A DNA stretch of 64,000 nt from Lactobacillus corticis (GCF_018327645.1 NZ_BMAY01000006.1:53201-117200); one strand, 5' to 3'; positions 46,103 to 55,191 are shown, counted from the stretch's first letter. Translations and numbers: made by a program. Notes: generated by a model not told the origin, from the letters alone.

Positions 46103-46134
46103 TATAATGAAAAGGTTGATAGTTGTGGATCAAC
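46103..46134 (+). promoter_or_regulatory. Candidate -10 and inverted repeat before the YjeM-type permease
   Basis: TATAAT at 46103-46108 has no good -35. GTTGAT (46115-46120) and ATCAAC (46129-46134) form an inverted repeat where a transcript would begin, so an operator or 5' hairpin is possible. The rest of 45934-46191 shows nothing. Confidence 0.35.
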
Positions 46135-46191
46135 AATATAAAAATGTTTTGTGTATAAATAAAGAGTAAATTTATAAGAGAGGACTAATTT

Positions 46192-47628
46192 ATGATCCAA
46201 GATCAGTCCGAATCCAAGAAAATGACTTGGTATACCTTAGCCTTGATGGCCTTTTCGACCGTCTGGGGTTTTGGTAACGTAGTCAACGGCTACGTTTACT
46301 TTAATGGTACTCAAGTCATCTTCAGTTGGATTCTGATGTTTGCACTGTATTTTGTCCCATACGCCCTGATGGTTGGTGAATTAGGGGCTGCTTTCAAAGA
46401 TTCAGAAGGTGGGGTCTCCTCCTGGGTAAATGCAACCATGGGTAACAAATGGGCTTACTATGCAGGTTGGACTTACTGGGCATGTCACATTGTGTACATT
46501 TCCAGCAAGGGGACCGGCGGTCTGCGGGCCATGGCTTGGGGTATTTTGGGCAATACCAACTGGTATGACAAATTGCCAACTTACCAAGTTCAATTGGCAA
46601 CCTTAGCGGTCTTCCTGTTCTTCTGCTGGGTTACCAGCCGCGGAATGACAGTTTTAAAGGGTCTAGCAACAGTGGCGGGAACCTCAATGTTCGTGATGAG
46701 CATCCTGTATATTGTCATGATGTTCGCTGCGCCAGCGATTAACCCGCATGCTAATTACTTAACCATTGACCTAAACTGGAAGCACCTGCTGCCAACCTTT
46801 AACGTCAAATATCTAACCAGTTTATCAATTCTGGTTTTTGCCGTTGGTGGATGTGAAAAAATTTCGCCATACGTTAACAAGGTTAAGAATCCTTCCAAAA
46901 ACTTCCCTCGTTCCATGATTGCCTTGGCAGTGATGGTGGTAGTTTCGGCTATTCTGGGAACCTTTGCCATGGCTATGATGTTTTCACCAAAGGTAATCAA
47001 TGCCGATTTAGATAATTATATTTCTAACGGGGCCTATATTGCCTTTGCTAAACTTGGTCAATACTACCATGTGGGCAATTTGTTCATGTACATCTATGCT
47101 TGGTGCAACGTGATTGGCCAATTCTCAACCTTGGTTATCTCGATTGACGCACCGTTGCGGATGCTTTTGGGCTCAAAAGAAGCACAGGAATTTATTCCAA
47201 GCAAATTGTTGAAGCTGAACAAACATGGTGCCTACATCAATGGTATTTGGCTGGTAGTAGTTTTGTCAGGCGGCTTAATCTTGATCCAATCAGTCGTTCC
47301 TGGTTCTACCCAAGTTATGTCCCAATTGGTTAAGCTGAATTCAACCACGATGCCGCTGCGGTATTTATGGGTATTTGCGGCTTATATTGCCTTACGCAAG
47401 CACCGCGACAAGTTCAAGGCCGGTTATGAAATGACGAAATCCCAAGGTTTGGCCTTTACGGCAGGTATTTGGTGCTTCTTAGTAACCTTAGCCTGCTGCT
47501 TGCTCGGGATCTATTCAACCGACACCTTCACTTTGATTTTGAATATTGCTACGCCAATTATCTTGATTGCCTTAGGGTTAATTTTGCCAGCCATCAAGCG
47601 CCGCGAAGACGCTGCTAAGGCAAATTAG
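46192..47628 (+). CDS. APC-family amino acid permease, YjeM type
   Basis: A 478-residue permease with 12 helices. STVWGFGNVVNGYVYFNG near 23, GELGAAFKDSEGGVSSWV near 63 and SSKGTGGLRAMAWG near 104 resemble the glutamate/GABA-antiporter group and YjeM. The substrate is unknown. Single gene, with GAGAGGAC before the ATG, then a PerR gene 73 bases downstream. Confidence 0.8.
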   Translation: MIQDQSESKKMTWYTLALMAFSTVWGFGNVVNGYVYFNGTQVIFSWILMFALYFVPYALMVGELGAAFKDSEGGVSSWVNATMGNKWAYYAGWTYWACHIVYISSKGTGGLRAMAWGILGNTNWYDKLPTYQVQLATLAVFLFFCWVTSRGMTVLKGLATVAGTSMFVMSILYIVMMFAAPAINPHANYLTIDLNWKHLLPTFNVKYLTSLSILVFAVGGCEKISPYVNKVKNPSKNFPRSMIALAVMVVVSAILGTFAMAMMFSPKVINADLDNYISNGAYIAFAKLGQYYHVGNLFMYIYAWCNVIGQFSTLVISIDAPLRMLLGSKEAQEFIPSKLLKLNKHGAYINGIWLVVVLSGGLILIQSVVPGSTQVMSQLVKLNSTTMPLRYLWVFAAYIALRKHRDKFKAGYEMTKSQGLAFTAGIWCFLVTLACCLLGIYSTDTFTLILNIATPIILIALGLILPAIKRREDAAKAN

Positions 47629-47701
47629 GCTAGTTTTTACCATATTTACAATCTGTGTGCTAAACTTTAATTGAGAAAGAACCAAAATTGAGGTGAGTCA
47701 C

Positions 47702-48151
47702 ATGGATTACGAAAAAAAAGCCAGAGACGTGCTGCATGACCACAACTTAAAAGCAACACGACCACGAGTTCGGATCTTGGCTTACTTGATGAGTCACCAC
47801 GATCACCCAACAGTAGAAATGTTAAATGCGGCGATTAATGATGACCAAAAGAAATTAGCCACTATTTACAATACTTTGAACTCCTTAGAAGAGATTGGCG
47901 TTGTCATCGAAATCAAAAATGGTGATAATTCAACGCATTACGATTATTTTGAGAAACCTCACTTTCATATCATTTGTACGAATTGCGGAACAATTAGCGA
48001 TGTCTTTTATCCTAACTTCGGGCAAATCAAACAACAAATGCAAAATGAGGCCCGTTCTCAAACCGGTTATACGATTTCGCGCTCGCACGTAGAAATGTAT
48101 GGTCTATGTCCAAATTGTCAACGCAAATTGGCAACACAAAAAGAAGCCTAG
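47702..48151 (+). CDS. perR: Fur-family metalloregulator, PerR type
   Basis: A 149-residue regulator. A winged helix covers about 1-80 (KATRPRVRILAYLM, LATIYNTLNSLEEIGVV); the dimer domain has HYDYF near 80 and PHFHIICTNCG at about 87-97, and a second CxxC in CPNCQ near 139. The Asp in HYD corresponds to PerR Asp-85, which favours PerR (peroxide sensing through iron) over Fur or Zur. Start at 47702 with AGGTGA upstream; the GTG at 47693 lies in that site. Confidence 0.82.
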   Translation: MDYEKKARDVLHDHNLKATRPRVRILAYLMSHHDHPTVEMLNAAINDDQKKLATIYNTLNSLEEIGVVIEIKNGDNSTHYDYFEKPHFHIICTNCGTISDVFYPNFGQIKQQMQNEARSQTGYTISRSHVEMYGLCPNCQRKLATQKEA

Positions 48152-48177
48152 TTCCATTGGAACTAGGCTTCTTTTCT
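48141..48177. terminator. Bidirectional terminator after perR
   Basis: A perfect 15-base-pair stem (AAGAAGCCTAGTTCC with GGAACTAGGCTTCTT, ATT loop) followed by TTTTC; it starts inside the last perR codons and ends at the stop of the secreted-protein gene. Confidence 0.85.
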
Positions 48178-48180
48178 TGC

Positions 48181-49722
48181 TTAATTAAGGCCGTTGCTTT
48201 CTAGCAATTCAGCTCTTTGGGCAAAGTTGATGTATAAATGATTATTAGCAACGCCGGCCCCTTCGATTTCCCGGCCTGAATAAAACGATCCGTAAGCCTT
48301 TAAGAACTTACCACGACGCGATACCTTCATCATGTAGTCATTAAAGCCGACATAGAAATTCCGGTGCACCGGATCGTAGGTAAAGGCTTGAACTGGCGCA
48401 CGATTTGCTACAAAGTTGCCGTTCATAGCACCAACTTCGGTTGCGTTCCAGCTGTCGCCGCTACGCTTAAATTCCCAGAATTCATAGTGACTTTTACCAT
48501 TATGGAAAAGTCCATACATGGTATCATCAGAAACAATCACTGCATTATGCAAATATCTTGGATAACTATCAGAATGGTTCCACAGCTTAATCGTCCAAAT
48601 CTTGTTAATCGTCAGATCCTTCTTATTTAGCTGTACCAGTTCTTCAGATTGATTCCAATTTGGCTTTTTGTGGTTGTTCACTAAGGTGTAAACATACTTG
48701 CTGGTTGCCCCCATTGCTTGACCATGGCCGGTTGGAACCAGTGGCGAAACAACGATATGGCGACTGTAGTACTTAAAGCTGTTCATACTCATAGTCAGTA
48801 ACTTCTGAGTATTGTAACGGCTCTTTAATTTATTTAAATCATAACCTACCACGTGCCCTTGCATGTCGTTGTCTTTGCGCAGCAAGCTAGTGTAGAACAT
48901 GTTCTTGTAAATTGCCATGCCTTCGTTGATGTGGCCAACACTATTGATGATATCGCGGCCTTCATCTGATGGCAAACTAAGGCGAACGGGTTGGTATAAC
49001 CGAGTATTAAAAGTCATTCCATTAGAGTAGTAGCTATGCCCATGGGTTTCAGGCGTGTTAGTCAGCGAAGAACGATAGTTAGTCGACTTCCCATAGTGTC
49101 CCTTCGGTGGCTTGTAGGCACTGGTGCCGTGGACCGGCGTTAAATCAGCTGAAGAAATTCCTTCCCAAGCGTCGCTTCTGACAGTTACATAGGTAGTTGC
49201 CCGAGCCTTGCCATAAGAGAAGGTAACCTGGTGACTGCCTGCCGTTTTTGAAGAAATCGACGAAACGGAAGCTTGCACCTTCGAGTTGCTGACTACCGTA
49301 CCTTGACTGTTAGTCGCATAACTAATGGCATCCCGCGTATTAAAGCTGTAGTGGGGATTATTTACTAATGACACCGACTTGGCAGCCTTAATGGTGCTGC
49401 GCCGGAACCAGTTTTGGTTAACCCAGCCCACAGCCCGACCATTCACATAAATGTACCAATAGGTATATTTCTTGGCCTTAATACTGCGATTTGATTCGAT
49501 ATGAGCAGTCTTGAAATCACTCGTAGTGGTGATCTTGCCCTTAGCCTTGCCGCCAGAAACCCGTTTATAGATTCCATAGCTCTTAGTCCCCGGGGCCTTG
49601 GTCATCATACTGTAAGACTTGCTGGTTTGCTTAGCTGCTTCAACAGGTTTGGCTGCATACGCACTAGTTAAGGCAAGAGCAGCAAAAGCCAGGAAGCCAA
49701 GCTTAAGGTTGCTTTTTTTCAC
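48181..49722 (-). CDS. Secreted protein with SH3-like domain and beta-propeller-like repeats
   Basis: A 513-residue exported protein with a signal peptide (KLGFLAFAALALTSAYAA at 7-24, cut near 23 or 29). Residues about 35-115 resemble GW/SH3 wall-binding modules (SYGIYKRVSGG, YWYIYVNGRAVGWVNQNWF), followed by a short beta domain near 145-185 and a large part with repeated short strands (MAIYKNMFYTSLL, VPTGHGQAMGATSKYVYTLV, YDPVHRNFYVGFNDYMMKV), which suggests a beta propeller. I do not recognise a catalytic motif. It stands alone, minus strand, divergent from clpP. Possibly surface-bound by charge; function unknown. Confidence 0.6.
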   Translation of the reverse strand: MKKSNLKLGFLAFAALALTSAYAAKPVEAAKQTSKSYSMMTKAPGTKSYGIYKRVSGGKAKGKITTTSDFKTAHIESNRSIKAKKYTYWYIYVNGRAVGWVNQNWFRRSTIKAAKSVSLVNNPHYSFNTRDAISYATNSQGTVVSNSKVQASVSSISSKTAGSHQVTFSYGKARATTYVTVRSDAWEGISSADLTPVHGTSAYKPPKGHYGKSTNYRSSLTNTPETHGHSYYSNGMTFNTRLYQPVRLSLPSDEGRDIINSVGHINEGMAIYKNMFYTSLLRKDNDMQGHVVGYDLNKLKSRYNTQKLLTMSMNSFKYYSRHIVVSPLVPTGHGQAMGATSKYVYTLVNNHKKPNWNQSEELVQLNKKDLTINKIWTIKLWNHSDSYPRYLHNAVIVSDDTMYGLFHNGKSHYEFWEFKRSGDSWNATEVGAMNGNFVANRAPVQAFTYDPVHRNFYVGFNDYMMKVSRRGKFLKAYGSFYSGREIEGAGVANNHLYINFAQRAELLESNGLN

Positions 49723-49832
49723 GTTTATTCCTCCAATTCATTCAAAACACGTTCGTATTATACCACAGATTTCAGCATTTAACAGTCTGATTAATCTACG
49801 ATAACGCTTTACTAAAAAAAGAAAGCAAATAT

Positions 49833-49861
49833 TTGACAGTTGCCCAGTAAGGTGTGATAAT
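49833..49861 (+). promoter_or_regulatory. Promoter of clpP
   Basis: TTGACA and GATAAT are 17 bases apart. The transcript would start inside the CIRCE element. Confidence 0.8.
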
Positions 49862-49887
49862 TAGCACTGTACTAATAAGAGTGCTAA
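49861..49887 (+). promoter_or_regulatory. CIRCE element (HrcA operator) of clpP
   Basis: TTAGCACTG-N9-GAGTGCTAA matches the CIRCE consensus TTAGCACTC-N9-GAGTGCTAA with one mismatch. It overlaps the -10 edge, so HrcA would block initiation. No CtsR heptad repeats are seen nearby. Confidence 0.85.
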
Positions 49888-49908
49888 ACAAAACTAGGAG
49901 GCAAATAT

Positions 49909-50493
49909 ATGCTTGTACCTACAGTTATTGAACAAACTTCTCGTGGCGAACGCTCATACGACATTTACTCACGTTTGCTCAAAGACCGTATCATTATGCT
50001 GAGTGGCGAGATCAATGATCAAACTGCCAACTCAGTTATTGCGCAATTGTTGTTCTTGGATGCACAAGACAATACTAAGGACATTTCACTCTACATTAAC
50101 TCACCTGGTGGCGTGATCACCTCTGGTTTGGCTATTATGGACACGATGAACTTTATTAAGTCAGACGTTTCCACCATTGCCATCGGGATGGCTGCTTCAA
50201 TGGCTTCAGTTTTACTGGCTGCTGGTACGAAAGGCAAGCGTTTTGCTTTGCCAAATTCAACCGTCTTGATTCACCAACCTCTTGGTGGTGCTCAAGGTCA
50301 GCAAACTGAAATTGAAATTGCCGCTGAAGAGATCAAACGCAACCGACAAAAGTTGACGGAAATTCTGCATGAAGCAACTGGTCAACCAATCGAACAATTG
50401 ATGAAAGATACTGAACGTGACAACTATATGACGGCTGAACAAGCTAAGGATTATGGTTTAATCGACGATATTTTAGTAAACAAGCAAAAGTAA
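49909..50493 (+). CDS. clpP: ATP-dependent Clp protease proteolytic subunit
   Basis: A 194-residue serine protease subunit. The triad is Ser-97 (GMAASMAS), His-122 (LIHQPLGG) and Asp-171 (ERDNYMT). It forms the double heptamer that degrades unfolded and ssrA-tagged proteins with ClpX or ClpC. AGGAGG is seven bases before ATG. Confidence 0.97.
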   Translation: MLVPTVIEQTSRGERSYDIYSRLLKDRIIMLSGEINDQTANSVIAQLLFLDAQDNTKDISLYINSPGGVITSGLAIMDTMNFIKSDVSTIAIGMAASMASVLLAAGTKGKRFALPNSTVLIHQPLGGAQGQQTEIEIAAEEIKRNRQKLTEILHEATGQPIEQLMKDTERDNYMTAEQAKDYGLIDDILVNKQK

Positions 50494-50526
50494 TTTTTTA
50501 TCAGTGAAAATTTTTAGTTGATACGC

Positions 50527-50559
50527 AAAACTGGACTGCTAAGGCAGTCCAGTTTTTTT
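50527..50559 (+). terminator. Terminator of clpP
   Basis: CTGGACTGC and GCAGTCCAG flank TAAG, followed by seven T. Confidence 0.85.
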
Positions 50560-50663
50560 ATCTTAAGAATACACCTATTGCATACTAGCTTCATCAACAA
50601 GCAATATACAAACGTCTAGCTTGCTCGCATAATAAAAGCATCAACTCGGAAAGGAGCAAATAA

Positions 50664-51326
50664 ATGCGAATCGATCATTCAAACGAAGGCTTGGGACCAG
50701 TTTTAGGTCAGATAGCGGGCTGGGAAATTCGCGCTAACCAAACGCAACGTAAAAATTTTACCTGGGGAGAAGGTTACGGGACGCCATCCGATGGCATGGA
50801 TACCCGGTTAAACCGACCAGCCATCCGTAAAATCACGCCTGATGCCAAGAGTCTGGTCATCTACTGGTCAAGGTCTGGTTCGACTGAATTGCTGGCAAGC
50901 TACATCGCTGCAGCAACTAATAGCGATATTTTAGAAATTGCTTTGGCTAAACCCTATCCGGCTGACTACCAAGCAACCTTAAAACGAGCTAATTTTGAGC
51001 GCGAACACAATCAACCGCCCCAATTAGCCATGCAGCTGCCAGATCTTACACAATATCAACAAATTTTTCTGGGCTATCAAACTTGGGCCATGACCCTCAG
51101 TCAGCCAATGAAAGCCTTTCTTTTGGCCTATGGCGACCAGCTAAACGGTAAAAGGATCGCTCCTTTTCTCAGTCAAGGCAGCTATGGTGCGGGCGACAGC
51201 TTGCAGCTGATTAGGACTTATCTTCCTGGCAGCCAAATAACCTCGCCTTTAATTGTCGATGGCAACCGAGTTGATGAAGCACGAGTTCAAACGGAGAAGT
51301 GGGCTCGTCAAATCATAAGCAAGTAA
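50664..51326 (+). CDS. Flavodoxin-like protein with an N-terminal extension
   Basis: A 220-residue protein. The first 60 residues (GWEIRANQTQRKNFTWGEGYG in pieces) have no recognised motif; the rest is a flavodoxin-like fold with the FMN phosphate loop YWSRSGSTELLA near 68 and a second loop FLGYQTWAMTLSQP near 134. The same family as the protein at 52231. It is the first gene of a flavodoxin-SDR group, with AAAGGAG before the ATG. Electron donor or quinone reductase role is a guess. Confidence 0.7.
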   Translation: MRIDHSNEGLGPVLGQIAGWEIRANQTQRKNFTWGEGYGTPSDGMDTRLNRPAIRKITPDAKSLVIYWSRSGSTELLASYIAAATNSDILEIALAKPYPADYQATLKRANFEREHNQPPQLAMQLPDLTQYQQIFLGYQTWAMTLSQPMKAFLLAYGDQLNGKRIAPFLSQGSYGAGDSLQLIRTYLPGSQITSPLIVDGNRVDEARVQTEKWARQIISK

Positions 51327-51349
51327 AATTAGATGGAGTTAGTAAAATT

Positions 51350-52111
51350 ATGTCTAGCATTCAAACAAATAAATTCAGTGGAAAAACGGCAATTGTAACT
51401 GGCGGCGGAAGTGGTCTAGGACGTGCCATGGCGGAAAGATTTGCTGCCGAAGGCGCCGAAGTAGTAATCACGGGACGCCATGAAGAGATTTTGGCGGAAG
51501 TTGCCAAAACCAGTGACAAGATCAGCTACTTAGTTGGCGACATGACAAAGGACGAAGATGTTGCGGCCTTGGCTGACTATGTCAAGGATAAATTTGGTCG
51601 TTTGGATATTTTGGTTAATAACGCCGGTTGGTGTCCAGTAGTACCGATTCAGGAAGTCACTATGGAAAATTATGACCAAGCCTTTAACTTGGACGTTCGC
51701 GCCGTAGTTAATTTGACAGTCAAGACTTTGCCATTGTTAATCAAAGCTCGCGGCACCATCATTAACCTCTCAAGTACTGGGGCTACCAATGTTGCGCCAA
51801 ACCTTTCGCTTTATTGCGGCGCCAAGGCTGCGATTGAAAACTTTACCCGTGGTTGGGCCATGGATTTAGCTAAAGATGGTGTTCGGGTAAATGCGATTGC
51901 TCCCGGAGCCTTCAAAACCAACATTTGGAATGTAACTGATTTAGATGAAGAAGCAGCCAAAGCCCATGAAGCAGGAATTGTTAACTCTATTCCTCTCAAA
52001 CGGATGGGCGACCCGCGTGAAGTGGCTGCCCTAGCCTCTTATCTAGCTTCTGACGATGCTGCTTACATCACCGGTTCAATTTATAAGATTACCGGGGGAC
52101 TAGGTCAGTAA
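51350..52111 (+). CDS. Short-chain dehydrogenase/reductase
   Basis: A 253-residue SDR. The cofactor motif TGGGSGLG is at 17-24, NNAGW near 93, the catalytic Ser in NLSSTG near 144 and the Tyr/Lys in LYCGAKAAI near 158. The ATG at 51350 keeps the usual N-terminus; the frame extends 17 codons into the flavodoxin gene. GGAG is eleven bases upstream. The substrate is unknown. Confidence 0.92.
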   Translation: MSSIQTNKFSGKTAIVTGGGSGLGRAMAERFAAEGAEVVITGRHEEILAEVAKTSDKISYLVGDMTKDEDVAALADYVKDKFGRLDILVNNAGWCPVVPIQEVTMENYDQAFNLDVRAVVNLTVKTLPLLIKARGTIINLSSTGATNVAPNLSLYCGAKAAIENFTRGWAMDLAKDGVRVNAIAPGAFKTNIWNVTDLDEEAAKAHEAGIVNSIPLKRMGDPREVAALASYLASDDAAYITGSIYKITGGLGQ

Positions 52112-52147
52112 ATTATCCTGAAGGGAATGATGCGATGAAACCAAACC

Positions 52148-52208
52148 TTGACGGCTAACCCATCTGCTTTAAAGATCTCTCGTAACCAATTGTCTGGTTA
52201 GCTGTCAA
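52148..52208. repeat. Imperfect inverted repeat before the second flavodoxin
   Basis: TTGACGGCTAACC (52148-52160) and GGTTAGCTGTCAA (52196-52208) pair over 13 bases with one G-U. The loop of 35 bases has a nested TAACC/GGTTA pair. It ends 23 bases before the GTG start, and there is no T-run. Could be a riboregulatory leader or an operator. Confidence 0.5.
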
Positions 52209-52230
52209 ATTACAGAAAGGAAGTCAATCA

Positions 52231-52710
52231 GTGTCCACTAATCATCATATATTAATTGCCTATTTCTCTGGTCAAGGTACAACTAAAGCTGCTGCGGAAT
52301 TGCTTCAAAGCTTGACTAAGGCTGAACTTGTGCGCCTCGATGGCGTCACCCCCTATTCCTCTGATTACAAGCAGTTAGTAAGTCGCGGTCAGCGCGAATT
52401 AGACCAGCAGCTTCATCCAGAGCTTGGCAGCAAGATCAAAGATTTTCAACAATATGATACGATCTTGGTAGGTTACCCTACTTGGTGGAATCAGCCACCA
52501 ATGATCATCTATAGCTTATTCGATGATTATGATTTTTCTGGCAAGACGGTCATTCCTTTTACCACTAGTGCGACTTCACCAATGAGTGCCTCTAGCGGCG
52601 TTATTGAACACCTCGCCCAAGCAGCAGGTGCAACTTTTAAAAATGGCCTTAAGATAGACAACAATCTACAACAGGTCAAGGAATGGCTAAGCCAAAACGA
52701 TTTGCTTTAA
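52231..52710 (+). CDS. Flavodoxin
   Basis: A 159-residue flavodoxin starting at GTG, with AGAAAGGAAG upstream. The FMN phosphate loop is YFSGQGTTKAAAE near 10, and VGYPTWWNQPP near 82 with the ring-stacking Trp is present; later PFTTSATSPMSASSG. It is of the NADPH-quinone/flavodoxin_4 kind. Co-linear with the SDR and the longer flavodoxin upstream, with a 119-base gap holding the inverted repeat. Confidence 0.85.
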   Translation: MSTNHHILIAYFSGQGTTKAAAELLQSLTKAELVRLDGVTPYSSDYKQLVSRGQRELDQQLHPELGSKIKDFQQYDTILVGYPTWWNQPPMIIYSLFDDYDFSGKTVIPFTTSATSPMSASSGVIEHLAQAAGATFKNGLKIDNNLQQVKEWLSQNDLL

Positions 52711-52755
52711 CTTCTATTTTCTATTCTTATTTATCCTCATTTACCTACACACGTA

Positions 52756-52794
52756 AAAAGGCGTCGATTCATTGTGAACCGGCGTCTTTTTTAG
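52756..52794 (+). terminator. Terminator after the second flavodoxin
   Basis: AAAAGGCGTCG and CGGCGTCTTTT pair with G-U pairs, followed by TTTTTT; the convergent small gene ends at 52791. Confidence 0.7.
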
Positions 52795-52997
52795 TCGTTT
52801 TTTGTTTCTTCAGAATGTTTTTTCTGTTTCCGCCACTCATAAAATAATTCAGCAGCAGCAGCCACCCCAAACAGCACAATTAAAATGGTCGTTGCTAGCT
52901 CCATCCCATTGCTTGGTCGAAACAGAATCGGCAACAAAATTGCCGCAATAATAAAAATATAATTAGCCCGAAATGATCGCTGTTCTTTTTTGTCCAT
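52791..52997 (-). CDS. Small two-helix membrane protein of the LytTR operon
   Basis: A 68-residue protein with helices at about 12-26 and 33-50 and a basic tail (WRKQKKHSEETKND). No Gly-Gly leader or signal peptidase site, so it is not a classical pheromone precursor. It starts eight bases after the response regulator stop and is probably part of the same transcript. It may modulate the kinase or be an immunity-type protein; neither can be shown. Confidence 0.55.
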   Translation of the reverse strand: MDKKEQRSFRANYIFIIAAILLPILFRPSNGMELATTILIVLFGVAAAAELFYEWRKQKKHSEETKND

Positions 52998-53005
52998 TAA
53001 TCCCC

Positions 53006-53824
53006 CTAATGTTTGAACAAACCATTGAACTTGCTGACTTCGCTAGCATTTTTCAAGTTGTACTGCTTGATCAAGTCTTTCATTTCCTTAGCTACCGACC
53101 GCGAGTAATATTGCTCATCGCCATTAGCAAATTCAACTTTATAGTTTTTGGTATCGACATTTTCCAAGTTCTTGGGGTTAATTATACACGATTGGCTGAT
53201 TTTCACCAACATCGGATTTTCTTTGGCAATTTTGCTGATAAAACCAAAGAATTCCCGCTGTCCGTCCTTGAGCACCAGCTGCAATTTATGGGGCGTTTGG
53301 GTGGTCTTAATATAATAGATATTATCAATGTTGACATTGCGGATGTTGCGCCCGACCTTATAGGAAAAAGTCATTTCCTTCATGACATTGAACTTGGATA
53401 ATTGATAGATCGCCACTTCCAAGGTCTTTGTGAGGCGCTTTTTTAACACGTCCAGATCATCTGTTTTGACGATGTAGTCGATTGGTCCCAAGCGCCGGCG
53501 AAAAGTAATGATTGACAGATCATCATGCGTGGTGAAAAAGATTATCTGGGCCCGTTCGTCTTGCCGTTTAATTTGCTCAGCCAAATCAAAACCATTATCC
53601 TTGGACACGCTCTTGCCCAATTCAATATCCAAAATATAAATGCCGCCATCTAGCGGATTTGCCTTTAAAAACGCGGCTGCTTCAGCATAAGAGGCAGCCT
53701 GTTCCACCAGGTTAAATTTAACCGTTTCTTCGTCGGACAAAATCACTTCGGCTGATTTAATAATTTGGCTGACGCGGGCCACCTGAGAAGCGTCGTCGTC
53801 ACAGATAAAAACTGGATATTCCAT
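53006..53824 (-). CDS. LytTR-family response regulator (AgrA/ComE type)
   Basis: A 272-residue regulator. The receiver domain has CDDD at 8-11 and phosphoacceptor Asp-66 (YILDIELG); the LytTR DNA-binding domain covers about 145-245 (FSYKVGRNIRNVNIDNIYYI, YYSRSVAKEM in pieces). Such regulators bind pairs of 9-base direct repeats and activate bacteriocin or competence genes. It overlaps the kinase stop by one base (TAATG), so it is co-translated with it. Confidence 0.92.
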   Translation of the reverse strand: MEYPVFICDDDASQVARVSQIIKSAEVILSDEETVKFNLVEQAASYAEAAAFLKANPLDGGIYILDIELGKSVSKDNGFDLAEQIKRQDERAQIIFFTTHDDLSIITFRRRLGPIDYIVKTDDLDVLKKRLTKTLEVAIYQLSKFNVMKEMTFSYKVGRNIRNVNIDNIYYIKTTQTPHKLQLVLKDGQREFFGFISKIAKENPMLVKISQSCIINPKNLENVDTKNYKVEFANGDEQYYSRSVAKEMKDLIKQYNLKNASEVSKFNGLFKH

Positions 53825-55191
53825 TATTCTTCCCCCACTTCATTTGGTACAATCGTTAAATCGAAGGTAAACCAACCATCCTCAACGCCATAATCGATCA
53901 GCATATTTTGTTCATACTTGCGAGCAATTCGCATCACGTTGTTCAACCCCAAACCAGCATGGTTTTGTTTGGTAGTATAGCCTTCATTCTTAAGTCGGTT
54001 GACTTGAATATTTTGCTGGTGCACCCGATTGCGAATCTCAAACTCAAAATCGCCATCTTCGGTATAAAGCATGACATCAACCCGAGCCTGATCTGCTAAA
54101 TCAGGGTTCTTGAGGAGCAATTGCGATTCTTCAATGGCGTTGTCAAAAGTGATCCCCATAATTCTGACCACGTCCATTTCATCCACATCAGCTGGCAGTT
54201 TGGTAATTGCCTTTTGACAGCCAAACGAATAACTCAAACCCAGACTATACATTTCCGAGAGTTTCGTAATTAACAAGCTCTTCAGCAAGTCATTATGAAC
54301 ATTGTTGACGCCTTTATACTTTCTCAGCGCCTTATCATTGAACTGAGTTTGCGTATAGCGGTCCAGTTGATCAATCACGCTGTTCATATCGCCTTGACGC
54401 GCACTAATTTTCAGGCTGTTGAACATGTTCTTGTAATCGTGTTTGAACCGCCGCAATTCTTCTTCATTTTGTTCAAGATAGGCTGAATACTCTTTCAAAT
54501 TGTCGCGTTCAAGCTCCATTTGCTTCTGCTCGTTTTCTTGCCTGATTTGCCGCTGGATTCTGATAATTACCCCATAGCCAATCAGCGCAAATAAAGTTTG
54601 CAGGATCAACAGCCCTAAGGAGATCTCCAGGACTTGATTCATTCTAGGAGTTTGAAAAGCAAAGTAAATGACGAACTCGCCCGAAATATCGATATATGCC
54701 AAAATCGTAATCAGCAATAAATGATTTTCATCGGTCAATAAGCGGTGCAGCTTGTCGTAAAAGCTTTGCGGCACTGCAAAAATGACCAATAATTCAATCA
54801 AGAAGTTAAAGCCAGTCTCAATCCGGTAGATATCTGCCAGGCTGATCATCAAGTACACCATATTGCCAATGATCGTCATTGCCAGATCGAACAAGAAGAC
54901 CATGGCTAAAGCCCCAAAAGTCTGCAAACGCGGGCGATACTTGCGGTATTCGCCAAAATACAGATAGAGGCCTATAAATTCCAAGGCATTTGCCACAAAA
55001 TTCCATAAATTGGAATAGTCTTGGTACATGGCCCAAACCATCCCCACCACGAGCAGGAAGGCAAAGCAATAATCGGTCCGCTGCAGCTTTTTGGGTTTTA
55101 ACAAGCGCAAAAAGATAATAATGTCCGTCAGTGGCGACATCACCAGCTGAACGTACAAAATAATTTCGTTATACCAGTCACCTATATTCAT
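53824..55191 (-). CDS. AgrC/HPK10-type sensor histidine kinase
   Basis: A 455-residue kinase. Six membrane helices fill about 8-210, then a coiled region (QENEQKQMELERDNLKE) and the H box FKHDYKNMF with His-251, and a GHKL ATPase domain (TFDNAIEES near 337, AGLGLNNV near 420). This type senses peptides such as autoinducing peptides or class II bacteriocin pheromones. No pheromone gene is seen nearby. The leader has LytTR-type repeats, so the system probably activates itself. Confidence 0.92.
   Translation of the reverse strand: MNIGDWYNEIILYVQLVMSPLTDIIIFLRLLKPKKLQRTDYCFAFLLVVGMVWAMYQDYSNLWNFVANALEFIGLYLYFGEYRKYRPRLQTFGALAMVFLFDLAMTIIGNMVYLMISLADIYRIETGFNFLIELLVIFAVPQSFYDKLHRLLTDENHLLLITILAYIDISGEFVIYFAFQTPRMNQVLEISLGLLILQTLFALIGYGVIIRIQRQIRQENEQKQMELERDNLKEYSAYLEQNEEELRRFKHDYKNMFNSLKISARQGDMNSVIDQLDRYTQTQFNDKALRKYKGVNNVHNDLLKSLLITKLSEMYSLGLSYSFGCQKAITKLPADVDEMDVVRIMGITFDNAIEESQLLLKNPDLADQARVDVMLYTEDGDFEFEIRNRVHQQNIQVNRLKNEGYTTKQNHAGLGLNNVMRIARKYEQNMLIDYGVEDGWFTFDLTIVPNEVGEE

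Noticed and set aside
49795..49815. cre-like site before clpP
   Set aside because: At least three mismatches to the CcpA consensus, including central positions.
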